Made by a program: the position numbers and the translations under genes
Assembly: GCA_003250235.1 (NCBI GenBank)
Contig: QKGY01000177.1
Location: forward strand, 1-9,362
Reading direction: 5' to 3'
Length of the DNA stretch: 9,362 bases
DNA from: Desulfuromonadaceae bacterium
GTDB taxonomy: Bacteria; Desulfobacterota; Desulfuromonadia; Desulfuromonadales; SZUA-540
Notes under the pieces: generated by a model
The model's database searches: none
Seen by the model: only the letters and a program-made list of their open reading frames with translations
Told to the model about the DNA's origin: nothing
Shown: positions 1-6,508 of the stretch, piece after piece
How positions within the stretch are numbered: the stretch's first letter is position 1
Layout: every line of letters starts with the position of its first letter

Positions 1-11
1 GTAGAATCGCC

Positions 12-29
12 TGTTTTCCGGCGAAAACG
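12..29 (+). promoter_or_regulatory. small hairpin just upstream of the lon ribosome binding site
   Basis: GTTTTC (13-18) and GAAAAC (23-28) are perfect inverted arms around a CGGC loop, with one extra T-G wobble pair outside. The hairpin ends five bases before the GGAGG at 34-38, so in mRNA it could affect access to the lon start. The T-run that follows (39-45) lies about ten bases away and inside the likely gene start, so a classical terminator is unlikely. It does not match the CIRCE heat-shock operator. Its function is inferred only. Confidence 0.3.
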
Positions 30-33
30 CCGT

Positions 34-38
34 GGAGG
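34..38 (+). promoter_or_regulatory. lon ribosome binding site GGAGG, which decides the start
   Basis: GGAGG at 34-38 sits five bases before TTG 44. An upstream GTG at 32 overlaps this motif and has no Shine-Dalgarno sequence of its own. ATG 71 has AAGGA only one base before it, which is too close. The site therefore favours TTG 44 as the lon start. Confidence 0.6.
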
Positions 39-43
39 TTTTT

Positions 44-2401
44 TTGGGCATCAAAGACACCGAAAAGGAAATGATCATACCGGATGAGCTGCCCTTGCTG
101 CCGGTGCGCGATGTCGTGATTTTCCCCTATATGATTGTGCCTCTATTCGTGGGGCGTGAGCGGTCGATCGCTGCCGTGGATGCCGCTCTGGAGAGGGATC
201 GCCTCATTTTTTTAGCGGCACAGAAAGACCTGAACGCCGAAGATCCCGATCCTGAGGATATCTACACCGTTGGAACGGTGGCGATGATCATGCGCATGCT
301 CAAGCTGCCGGACGGCCGGGTGAAAATCCTTGTCCAGGGGGTGGCTCGGGGGCGGCTGGAGGCAATCTCTCAGCAGAGCCCCTTTTTCCAGGCGCGTGTG
401 GAGCGCTCGATTGAGCCTCCTCAGCCTGAAAAGACGCTGGAAGTCGAAGCGCTCATGCGCACCGTGCGCGACGCCATGAATCAGGCTGTTTCGCTCGGCA
501 AGGCCGTGCCCCCGGAAATCATGGTGGCGGTTGCAAACATGGAAGAGCCCGGCAATCTGGCCGATCTGGTCGCCAGCAACATCGGGCTCAAGGTTGCCGA
601 GATGCAGGCGGTGATGGAGACGGTTGACCCTCTTGAGCGACTCGGCAATGTCAAGAGTCTCCTCGACCGGGAGATGGAAGTTCTGACCATGCAGAACCGG
701 ATCCAGAGCCAGGTCAAGGAAGAGGTCAGCAAATCGCAGCGGGAATACTATCTGCGAGAACAGCTTCGAGCGATCCAGTCAGAGTTGGGCGAGACTGATC
801 AGCGCGCCGAGGATGTGGCGGAGCTTCGAGCCAAACTCGAGAAAGCGGCTCTCCCCGAATCTTCCCGGACAGAGGTGGAGAAGCAGCTGAAGCGTCTCGA
901 AACCATGCATCCGGAAGCAGCGGAATATTCCATGCTCCTGACCTATCTGGAATGGATCGTGGAGCTTCCCTGGAGTCATGCGACACGGGACAAGCTTGAT
1001 CTGAAGCGTGCCCGTAAAATTCTCAACGAGGATCACTACGACCTGGAGAAGATCAAGGAGCGAATCCTGGAGTTTCTGGCGGTCCGAAAACTCAATCGTG
1101 ACCTCAAAGGACCGGTGCTGTGTTTTGTCGGCCCGCCGGGCGTGGGAAAAACCAGTCTGGGGCGTTCCATTGCCAGGGCGCTTGGACGGCAGTTTGTCCG
1201 CGTTTCGCTGGGAGGGATGCGCGATGAGGCGGAAATCCGCGGTCATCGACGCACATACGTCGGGGCCCTCCCCGGACGGATCATTCAGGGGATCAAACAG
1301 GCGGGAACCAACAACCCCGTCTTCATGCTCGATGAGCTGGACAAGCTGGGGGCCGATTTCCGGGGGGACCCGTCGTCGGCTCTGCTGGAGCTTCTCGACC
1401 CTGAGCAGAACCACGCTTTTTCAGACCACTACATCAATCTTCCCTTTGACCTCTCCAATGTCATGTTCATTGCCACGGCCAACATCATGGACCCCATTCC
1501 CTCGGCGCTCAAGGACCGCATGGAGGTCATCCGCCTTTCGGGATATGCCCTGGAGGAAAAGCTCTTTATTGCCGATAAGTATCTTATCCCGCGGCAGGTG
1601 AAAGCCAACGGATTGCGTTCGGGGGACATCCATTTCTCTCGGCAGGCGATCCAGAAAGTCATTTCCGAGTACACGGCGGAGGCGGGGTTGCGCAACCTGG
1701 AGCGGGAATTGGGGAGCATCTGTCGCAAGGTGGCCCGCCGCTTTGCCGAGGGGCGAAAAGACCCGGTGAATATCAATGCAGGAGCGGTCAGCCGGTACCT
1801 TGGCCCTCCGCGCTTTCTGCCCGAAGAACAGCGACGGGAGAACGAGGTCGGCGTGGCGACGGGTTTGGCGTGGACCGAAGTGGGCGGCGAGATTCTCAGC
1901 GTGGAGGCCAGCGTCATGAAGGGCAAGGGACAGCTGTCGCTGACCGGTCAACTCGGCGATGTCATGAAAGAAAGTGCCCACGCGGCATTATCCTATGCCA
2001 GAACCCATGCGGAAGTACTCGGCATTAAAGCGGATTTTCTGGAAACTCAGGATATCCATGTGCATGTCCCTGCAGGGGCAATCCCCAAGGATGGTCCCAG
2101 TGCCGGCGTGACGATAGCGACGGCCATTATCTCGGCTCTCAGCGGGGTTCCGGTCCGCAAGGATGTGGCCATGACAGGTGAAATCACCCTGCGCGGACAT
2201 GTTCTGCCGATCGGCGGGCTGAAGGAAAAGGCCCTCGCCGCCGTTCGTGCAGGAATCCACACGGTGATCATCCCCAGGCGCAATGAAAAGGATCTTGTCG
2301 AGATCCCCAATCATCTGCGCAGAAAGATCGATTTCGTTCTGGCGGAATCGATGGATGCCGTGTTGGCCACAGCCCTGAAAGGCCGTGATGAAGCTCTCTG
2401 A
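44..2401 (+). CDS. lon: ATP-dependent Lon protease (endopeptidase La)
   Basis: Cytoplasmic hexameric AAA+ serine protease that unfolds and degrades misfolded and selected regulatory proteins. The protein is 785 residues from TTG 44, or 789 if GTG 32 is used, close to the usual length of about 780-810. Seen in order: an N-terminal substrate-binding domain starting LPLLPVRDVVIFPYM; a charged coiled-coil region around 215-285; Walker A GPPGVGKT at 363-370; Walker B VFMLDELDK at 426-434; a sensor-1 Asn near 480; a sensor-2 Arg near 550 (GLRNLER); and the protease domain with catalytic Ser686 (PKDGPSAG) and Lys729 (GGLKEK). The Ser-Lys spacing of 43 equals that of E. coli S679/K722. All catalytic motifs are intact, so it should be active. 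The stop overlaps the start of thiL, suggesting co-transcription. The promoter lies outside the window. Confidence 0.97.
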   Translation: MGIKDTEKEMIIPDELPLLPVRDVVIFPYMIVPLFVGRERSIAAVDAALERDRLIFLAAQKDLNAEDPDPEDIYTVGTVAMIMRMLKLPDGRVKILVQGVARGRLEAISQQSPFFQARVERSIEPPQPEKTLEVEALMRTVRDAMNQAVSLGKAVPPEIMVAVANMEEPGNLADLVASNIGLKVAEMQAVMETVDPLERLGNVKSLLDREMEVLTMQNRIQSQVKEEVSKSQREYYLREQLRAIQSELGETDQRAEDVAELRAKLEKAALPESSRTEVEKQLKRLETMHPEAAEYSMLLTYLEWIVELPWSHATRDKLDLKRARKILNEDHYDLEKIKERILEFLAVRKLNRDLKGPVLCFVGPPGVGKTSLGRSIARALGRQFVRVSLGGMRDEAEIRGHRRTYVGALPGRIIQGIKQAGTNNPVFMLDELDKLGADFRGDPSSALLELLDPEQNHAFSDHYINLPFDLSNVMFIATANIMDPIPSALKDRMEVIRLSGYALEEKLFIADKYLIPRQVKANGLRSGDIHFSRQAIQKVISEYTAEAGLRNLERELGSICRKVARRFAEGRKDPVNINAGAVSRYLGPPRFLPEEQRRENEVGVATGLAWTEVGGEILSVEASVMKGKGQLSLTGQLGDVMKESAHAALSYARTHAEVLGIKADFLETQDIHVHVPAGAIPKDGPSAGVTIATAIISALSGVPVRKDVAMTGEITLRGHVLPIGGLKEKALAAVRAGIHTVIIPRRNEKDLVEIPNHLRRKIDFVLAESMDAVLATALKGRDEAL

Positions 2402-3374
2402 TCTGGGAGAATTCGGCTTTATTGACCGTATCCGTCGTCGTGCCGAAAGCGCCGGTGTTCGCTTGGCCATCGGAGATGACTGCGCCGCTGTCGATCTGCC
2501 TGCGGGGGAACTGCTGCTCACCACCAAGGACCTCCTCATTGAGGAGGTGCATTTCCGCAGGGACTGGACCGACCTGTACCAACTGGGGAAAAAAAGCGTT
2601 TCGGTCAATGTCAGCGATGTGGCCGCCATGGGAGGTCGGCCCCGATATCTTTTTCTGGGGCTGGCCATTGCCGCGGAGCTGACGGTCGAAGAACTTGATA
2701 CCTTTATCGATGGGGTTTTGGATGCCGCGTCCGGGTACGGTGTCCTGCTGATCGGCGGCGATACCTGCCGTTCCCCGGGGCCGATGATGATCTCCGTGAC
2801 GGTCCAGGGAACGGTTCCGGAACAGGAAATGGTCTGCCGCAGTGGTGCAAAGACCGGGGATGCGGTTTATGTTTCGGGAACCCTGGGGGACAGTGCCCTG
2901 GCCCTACGGATGATGCTGGCGGGAAAAGAGCTTCCCAACAAGTTGGCCGAGAAACACCATGATCCACGGGCCCGGGTCGAACTGGGAAGGGCGCTGGCGG
3001 CCGCTCATATCCCTTCGGCCATGATCGATGTGTCCGACGGACTGGTGGCGGATCTGGGTCATATTCTGGAGGCTTCGCGAGTCGGAGCGAAAATCGAAAT
3101 AGACGCTCTGCCCCTGTCCAGAGAATTCGCCGAGGCTCTGTCCAGAGGGGAGGCTTCCCGGGATCTGGCTCTTCGCGGCGGCGAAGATTATGAACTTCTT
3201 CTGACCGTTCCCCCCGACAAGGAGGGACCGTTGGCGGATCTGGCACGGCATTTCGCCCTGGATCTCACCCGCATTGGCCAGATCCGGGATAAGGGAACCG
3301 GCTTTGAGCTTGTGAATGCTGCCGGGTCGGTTTATGCCCCGGCCGAGGGTGGCTACAATCATTTCCATTCGTAA
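2388..3374 (+). CDS. thiL: thiamine-monophosphate kinase ThiL
   Basis: Phosphorylates thiamine monophosphate with ATP to give thiamine diphosphate, the last step of cofactor synthesis in the cytoplasm. The protein is 328 residues, normal for the family. PurM/AIR-synthase-fold motifs are seen in order: GDDCAAVD (29-36), the acidic metal/ATP segment; NVSDVAAMGG (74-83); IGGDT (122-126); VSGTLGDSA (163-171); DVSDGL (214-219); and GGEDYELL (264-271). ATG 2388 is preferred to GTG 2385 because AAAGG (2378-2382) lies five bases before it. The start overlaps lon by 14 bases, so translation is probably coupled. No other thiamine genes are nearby, so the pairing with lon looks like shared transcription and not a shared pathway. 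No key motif is missing. Confidence 0.95.
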   Translation: MKLSDLGEFGFIDRIRRRAESAGVRLAIGDDCAAVDLPAGELLLTTKDLLIEEVHFRRDWTDLYQLGKKSVSVNVSDVAAMGGRPRYLFLGLAIAAELTVEELDTFIDGVLDAASGYGVLLIGGDTCRSPGPMMISVTVQGTVPEQEMVCRSGAKTGDAVYVSGTLGDSALALRMMLAGKELPNKLAEKHHDPRARVELGRALAAAHIPSAMIDVSDGLVADLGHILEASRVGAKIEIDALPLSREFAEALSRGEASRDLALRGGEDYELLLTVPPDKEGPLADLARHFALDLTRIGQIRDKGTGFELVNAAGSVYAPAEGGYNHFHS

Positions 3375-3385
3375 AATGGGCTTTT

Positions 3386-3417
3386 CGATGCGGTCTTAGG
3401 GGTTGCATCGGGAGACC
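3386..3417 (+). promoter_or_regulatory. two interlocked inverted repeats between thiL and cheR
   Basis: Arm CGATGC (3386-3391) pairs with GCATCG (3405-3410), and arm GGTCT (3392-3396) pairs with AGACC (3413-3417). The order is A1-B1-A2-B2, so the two stems are either mutually exclusive or form a tight pseudoknot. The connecting loops of 0 and 2 bases make a pseudoknot strained, so alternative hairpins are more plausible. No U-tract follows, so this is not a standard terminator. It matches no riboswitch class that I recognise. In a 77-base gap such short repeats can arise by chance. Confidence 0.3.
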
Positions 3418-3432
3418 TTCGGCTGGTATTAA
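3403..3432 (+). promoter_or_regulatory. weak sigma70-like promoter candidate for the chemotaxis cluster
   Basis: TTGCAT (3403-3408) and TATTAA (3427-3432) are separated by 18 bases, 20 bases before the cheR start. Matches to the -35 and -10 consensus are about 3/6 and 4/6, so the call rests mainly on position. No good sigma54 or sigma28 site was found in this gap. The cluster may equally be read through from lon-thiL. Confidence 0.2.
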
Positions 3433-3451
3433 CATCTGAAAAAGGTTCAAT

Positions 3452-4315
3452 GTGAGCGAGGGAGCCTCTTCCTTACATACCCGTCCAGCCCCTTTTGTGG
3501 GCAGTGAATTCCCGGACCGGGAGTTTGAGGAACTCTGTCGATTCCTGAGGGACACGCAGGGGTTCGATCTGGGTCTGTACAAGGACCGTTGCATCAAGAG
3601 GCGTATTGCCATACGGGTCCGGGCATTGGGACTGGACAATGCTGCCGACTATCTTCGGGTGCTGCATCGGGATGCCGCCGAGGCGGAAGCGCTGCTGTCG
3701 GCGCTTACCATTCACGTTTCCCAGTTTTTCAGGAATCCCAGTACCTTTGCTTTGCTGGAAAAACAGGTTCTTCCCGAGCTGTTTCGCAGGGCCGGATCAG
3801 GGGGGCGCGGCCGCCTTCGCCTTTGGAGCGTAGGGTGCGCGGGAGGCGAAGAACCTTATTCGCTGGCTCTTCTGTGCAATGATCTGACGGTTGCCGGCGT
3901 TTCGGTATCCATTCTGGGGACTGATGTCAGTGCCAAGATTCTCGATCAGGCCAGAAAGGGGATTTTCGAAGCCCAGAGATTGGTTGAAGTTTCCCCGGGG
4001 GTTCGCGAACGGTATTTCTCCCTGGAGGGGCGACATTACAGGCTTGCTGAGCATGTCCGAAACCTGGTCATGTTCAAGCAGCATAATATTATGGCATCCC
4101 AGGAATACCCCCGGACTGACTTCATCATGTGCCGGAATGTCCTCATCTATTTCTCCCGCGCCGAGCAGGAAAGAATTCTCGCTCGTTTTGCCGGAGCCTT
4201 GCCTGCGGGAGGTATTCTTGTGCTGGGACGGTCGGAAACGCTGCTGGGCGAAAGCCGGGAACTGTTTGACGTGGAGAGTTTGAGTGAACGTATTTATCGG
4301 CGTCGGGAGAGCTAG
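3452..4315 (+). CDS. cheR: CheR chemoreceptor glutamate methyltransferase
   Basis: Transfers methyl groups from S-adenosylmethionine to glutamates on the cytoplasmic helices of chemoreceptors, supporting adaptation. The protein is 287 residues, usual for CheR. An all-helical N-terminal domain (about 20-80, with the basic stretch CIKRRIAIRVRAL) is followed by THVSQFFR-like TIHVSQFFRN (86-95). The SAM-binding motif I is WSVGCAGGEEPYS (125-137). An acidic motif lies at TDVS (157-160), the conserved CRNVLIYF at 227-234, and LVLGRSETL at 256-264. The start is GTG 3452, with AAAAAGG ending at 3445, six bases upstream; the overlapping ATG at 3450 leads straight into a stop. It is the first gene of the chemotaxis run and precedes the receptor it probably modifies. 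There is no TPR extension and no fused CheB. Confidence 0.95.
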   Translation: MSEGASSLHTRPAPFVGSEFPDREFEELCRFLRDTQGFDLGLYKDRCIKRRIAIRVRALGLDNAADYLRVLHRDAAEAEALLSALTIHVSQFFRNPSTFALLEKQVLPELFRRAGSGGRGRLRLWSVGCAGGEEPYSLALLCNDLTVAGVSVSILGTDVSAKILDQARKGIFEAQRLVEVSPGVRERYFSLEGRHYRLAEHVRNLVMFKQHNIMASQEYPRTDFIMCRNVLIYFSRAEQERILARFAGALPAGGILVLGRSETLLGESRELFDVESLSERIYRRRES

Positions 4316-4396
4316 ACGTCGCGATATTGCGTCTTTGATCTTTTGCCGGGAAAAAGGCCAGGGCTGGCGAAGGAATTCTGACAAAGGAGCGGATCA
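4316..4396 (+). other. intergenic gap between cheR and the receptor gene
   Basis: This 81-base gap holds AGACG (4314-4318) pairing with CGTCT (4330-4334) around an 11-base loop, then a T-rich stretch, which is at best a poor terminator. It also holds a 4-bp GCCA/TGGC hairpin (4357-4368). AAAGGAG at 4383-4389, seven bases before ATG 4397, is a strong ribosome binding site. I see no convincing promoter. Confidence 0.35.
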
Positions 4397-5665
4397 ATGC
4401 GGGTAGAAATAACCTACAAATTTGTCATGGGCTTCATTATCGTGATTGCCTCCACGGTGGCAGTCCCCTATGTGGTGCCTTTTCTGGGGATACCCCCTGA
4501 GTGGCAGCAGTTGTTTACGGTGGTCTGCGCGCTTCTGGTCGGCTTGGTGATCGGCTGGGGATTTTCGAAGGTTTTCAGCAACAATATCCGCAGCCTCAAC
4601 GCGGGTGCTGAACGTTTCAGCCGGGGGGATTTTTCCCGACCGGTGCGTGTCCCTCGCGATCTGCTGGAGGATGAAACCGCAGACCTGGCCGTTTCGCTCA
4701 ACCGGGTCGGGGAAAATATGCGCCAGCTGGTTGCCCACATCCGGACCACGGCCCTTCAGGTTACCGATTCGGCTCAGGGCCTTACCGCAACGTCTGAAGA
4801 GATGACCGCTTCGGCCCATGAGGTGGCCAATGCCGTTGAACAGATCAGCGGCGGTGCCGAAACTCAGGCGGAGATGGTGGAGAAGACGTCGAAACTTATC
4901 AAAGAGATGGCGGTCTCCATCGATCTGGTGGCTTCTTCGGCAAAAAAAGTCGCCATGTCGGCATCTGACACGGCTGCCACCGCCCAAAAGGGGGGGCAGA
5001 CGGCCCGCTCAACCATGGAAAGGATGAAAAGGGTCCTGGGCGATGTGGAGAAGGGAGGGGATCAGCTTTTCTCCTTCGGAATCCGCATGCAGAAAATCGG
5101 CAAGATCGTCGAAGTCATTACCGGCATCGCGGAAAAGACCAACCTGCTGGCCCTGAATGCTTCCATCGAAGCTGCCCGCGCCGGTGAATCGGGAAGAGGC
5201 TTTGCCGTTGTCGCCCAAGAGATCAGCAAGCTGGCCGATTCCACGGCACGTTCGGCCGGGGAGATCACCTCCCTGGTGGAGACCATACAGGCCGAGAGCG
5301 AAAAGGTCCAGGGGGCGATGAAGGAGAGCATCCGGGAAATGGCGGCAGGCCATGAGGCCGTCGATACGACCGGTGGCGCCTTTGAGGAAATCATCGAAAC
5401 GGCCATGAACAACAAAACCAAAGCGTCGAGCATTGCCGAGCTGGCCACCAAGCAGGCGGAAGGGGTCAGCAGCATTGTCCGGGCGATTGACGAGATCTCC
5501 CGGGTGGTGACGGACAACGCCGCTTCCACCGAGGAGGTTTCCGCTGTCACCGAGGAACAGTCGGCTGCCATGGAAGAAATGTCTCATGCGGCGCAGGAAC
5601 TTTCCGCTCTGGCTGAAGCGATGCTCAAGGCGGTCAGCCAGTTCCGGGTGGGTACGGAAGAATGA
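4397..5665 (+). CDS. methyl-accepting chemotaxis protein lacking a periplasmic sensor domain
   Basis: Inner-membrane chemoreceptor that controls CheA through CheW. The protein is 422 residues. Two hydrophobic helices (about 8-30 and 38-60) are joined by only about seven residues (GIPPEWQ), so there is no periplasmic ligand domain. A HAMP-like segment follows (about 60-115), then a long coiled-coil signalling domain to about 416. The hairpin tip is typical: GIAEKTNLLALNASIEAARA (243-262), then GRGFAVVAQE (266-275). Candidate methylation sites are the Glu pairs at 134/135, 379/380, 386/387 and 393/394, three of them spaced by exact heptads. E387-Q388 could be a CheD target. No C-terminal CheR-binding pentapeptide is seen. 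The stop overlaps cheW in ATGA. What it senses is unknown; membrane or energy state, or signals via partners, are guesses. Confidence 0.93.
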   Translation: MRVEITYKFVMGFIIVIASTVAVPYVVPFLGIPPEWQQLFTVVCALLVGLVIGWGFSKVFSNNIRSLNAGAERFSRGDFSRPVRVPRDLLEDETADLAVSLNRVGENMRQLVAHIRTTALQVTDSAQGLTATSEEMTASAHEVANAVEQISGGAETQAEMVEKTSKLIKEMAVSIDLVASSAKKVAMSASDTAATAQKGGQTARSTMERMKRVLGDVEKGGDQLFSFGIRMQKIGKIVEVITGIAEKTNLLALNASIEAARAGESGRGFAVVAQEISKLADSTARSAGEITSLVETIQAESEKVQGAMKESIREMAAGHEAVDTTGGAFEEIIETAMNNKTKASSIAELATKQAEGVSSIVRAIDEISRVVTDNAASTEEVSAVTEEQSAAMEEMSHAAQELSALAEAMLKAVSQFRVGTEE

Positions 5666-6114
5666 GCGAGGGGATCCTCGAGCAGATTCTGACCTTTCGA
5701 TTCGGTGGACATCTCTACGGGCTGGAAGTCGGAAGGATTCAGGAGGTCGTCAAGGCCCCCGAGTTCTTTTATATCCCTCGTGCCGGGAAAAGTTTCGCCG
5801 GAGCGATCAACTTCCATGGTCGTGTCGTCCCGGTGCTGGATCTGCCGGTTTTTGCAGGTCAACCTGTGCGAAAAAGGGACAGCCGGGTCATCGTACTCCC
5901 GCCGGCAGTGGGGTCCCTCGGGTTTACCGTCGAATCGATCCACGGGCTTGTCCTGCTGGAGGAGGATGCGATTCAGGAAGGTCTCTCCGAAGAGACGGAA
6001 GGCAAGTATGTCCGATGCCTGGCCAGCCACGAGGGGCAGGTATTGCGTTTGTTTGATGTCGAAAGACTGTTGCGTGATATGGAACATTCCGGCAGAGAGG
6101 ACAGGAGGCTTTGA
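5662..6114 (+). CDS. cheW: CheW chemotaxis coupling protein
   Basis: Cytoplasmic SH3-like adaptor that links receptor tips to the P5 domain of CheA in signalling arrays. The protein is 150 residues, a single CheW domain with no extensions beyond a short charged tail. Typical elements are LTFRFGGHLYGLEVGRIQEV (10-29), the IPR motif (38-40) and NFHGRVVPVLDL (50-61). In most CheW proteins the last motif reads NLRG; here the Arg is His52, a change at a position often linked to receptor/kinase coupling. ATG 5662 overlaps the receptor stop (ATGA), and GGAAG lies only one base before it, so translation is probably coupled to the receptor. This fits co-production of receptor and adaptor. Confidence 0.95.
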   Translation: MSEGILEQILTFRFGGHLYGLEVGRIQEVVKAPEFFYIPRAGKSFAGAINFHGRVVPVLDLPVFAGQPVRKRDSRVIVLPPAVGSLGFTVESIHGLVLLEEDAIQEGLSEETEGKYVRCLASHEGQVLRLFDVERLLRDMEHSGREDRRL

Positions 6115-6485
6115 TGGGGCTGCGAATTTTAATTGTGGATGATGCCCTTTTCATGAGGAACATGCTGAGAGACATCTTTAACTCAGCGGGATTTGAGGTC
6201 GTCGGCGAGGCAGGAAACGGCAAAGAGGCCGTCGATCGTTATCGAGAGCTTCGTCCCGATCTTGTGACCATGGATATCGTCATGCCGTTGCAAAGCGGCA
6301 TCGAGGCTCTTCAGGACATCATGAGCTTTCACCCTCAGGCCCGCGTGGTTATGTGCAGCGCTCTCGGCCAGGAGAGCCTCGTGGTCGAGGCGGTGGAATC
6401 CGGTGCCCGCGATTTCATCGTTAAGCCCTTCAAGGCGGAGCGGGTTCTGGAAGTCGTACGCCGTGTGGCGGGAGCCTCCGCGTAA
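6114..6485 (+). CDS. cheY: CheY single-domain response regulator
   Basis: Receiver protein that accepts phosphate from CheA and, as CheY-P, binds the flagellar motor switch. The protein is 123 residues, one receiver domain with no output domain. Conserved residues are all present: acidic pair Asp9-Asp10 (LIVDD), phosphorylation site Asp54 (VTMDIVMP), Ser82 in the Thr/Ser switch position (VVMCSALGQ), Phe101 at the aromatic switch position, and Lys104 (VKPF). ATG 6114 is chosen over the in-frame TTG 6111 because GGAGG (6104-6108) is five bases upstream. It overlaps the cheW stop by one base (TGATG). Position between cheW and cheA makes it the cognate output of this cluster. CheC, further along, is the likely phosphatase. 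Confidence 0.95.
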   Translation: MGLRILIVDDALFMRNMLRDIFNSAGFEVVGEAGNGKEAVDRYRELRPDLVTMDIVMPLQSGIEALQDIMSFHPQARVVMCSALGQESLVVEAVESGARDFIVKPFKAERVLEVVRRVAGASA

Positions 6486-6508
6486 CCCCAGCCTTCCCGA
6501 GTCTTTCT

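Noticed and set aside
39..45. seven-T run near the lon start as a terminator or slippage site
   Set aside because: It is too far from the upstream hairpin for a terminator and lies mostly before the likely TTG start.
779..1414. 211-codon open frame on the minus strand opposite lon
   Set aside because: It lies inside the conserved AAA+ coding region of Lon and its translation shows no family motif.
2704..3246. 180-codon proline- and arginine-rich frame on the minus strand opposite thiL
   Set aside because: The composition is typical of a shadow of GC-rich codons, and thiL motifs run through the same bases on the + strand.
3372..3397. sigma28-like TAAA followed by GCGGTCTT before cheR
   Set aside because: The -10 part matches only about three of eight consensus bases and the TAAA is part of the thiL stop region.
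3392..3406. sigma54-like GG...GC pair before cheR
   Set aside because: The spacing between GG and GC is 11 bases instead of the required 10, and the surrounding bases do not match.
4314..4344. possible terminator after cheR
   Set aside because: The stem is only five pairs with an 11-base loop and the following T stretch is interrupted, so it is too weak to call.
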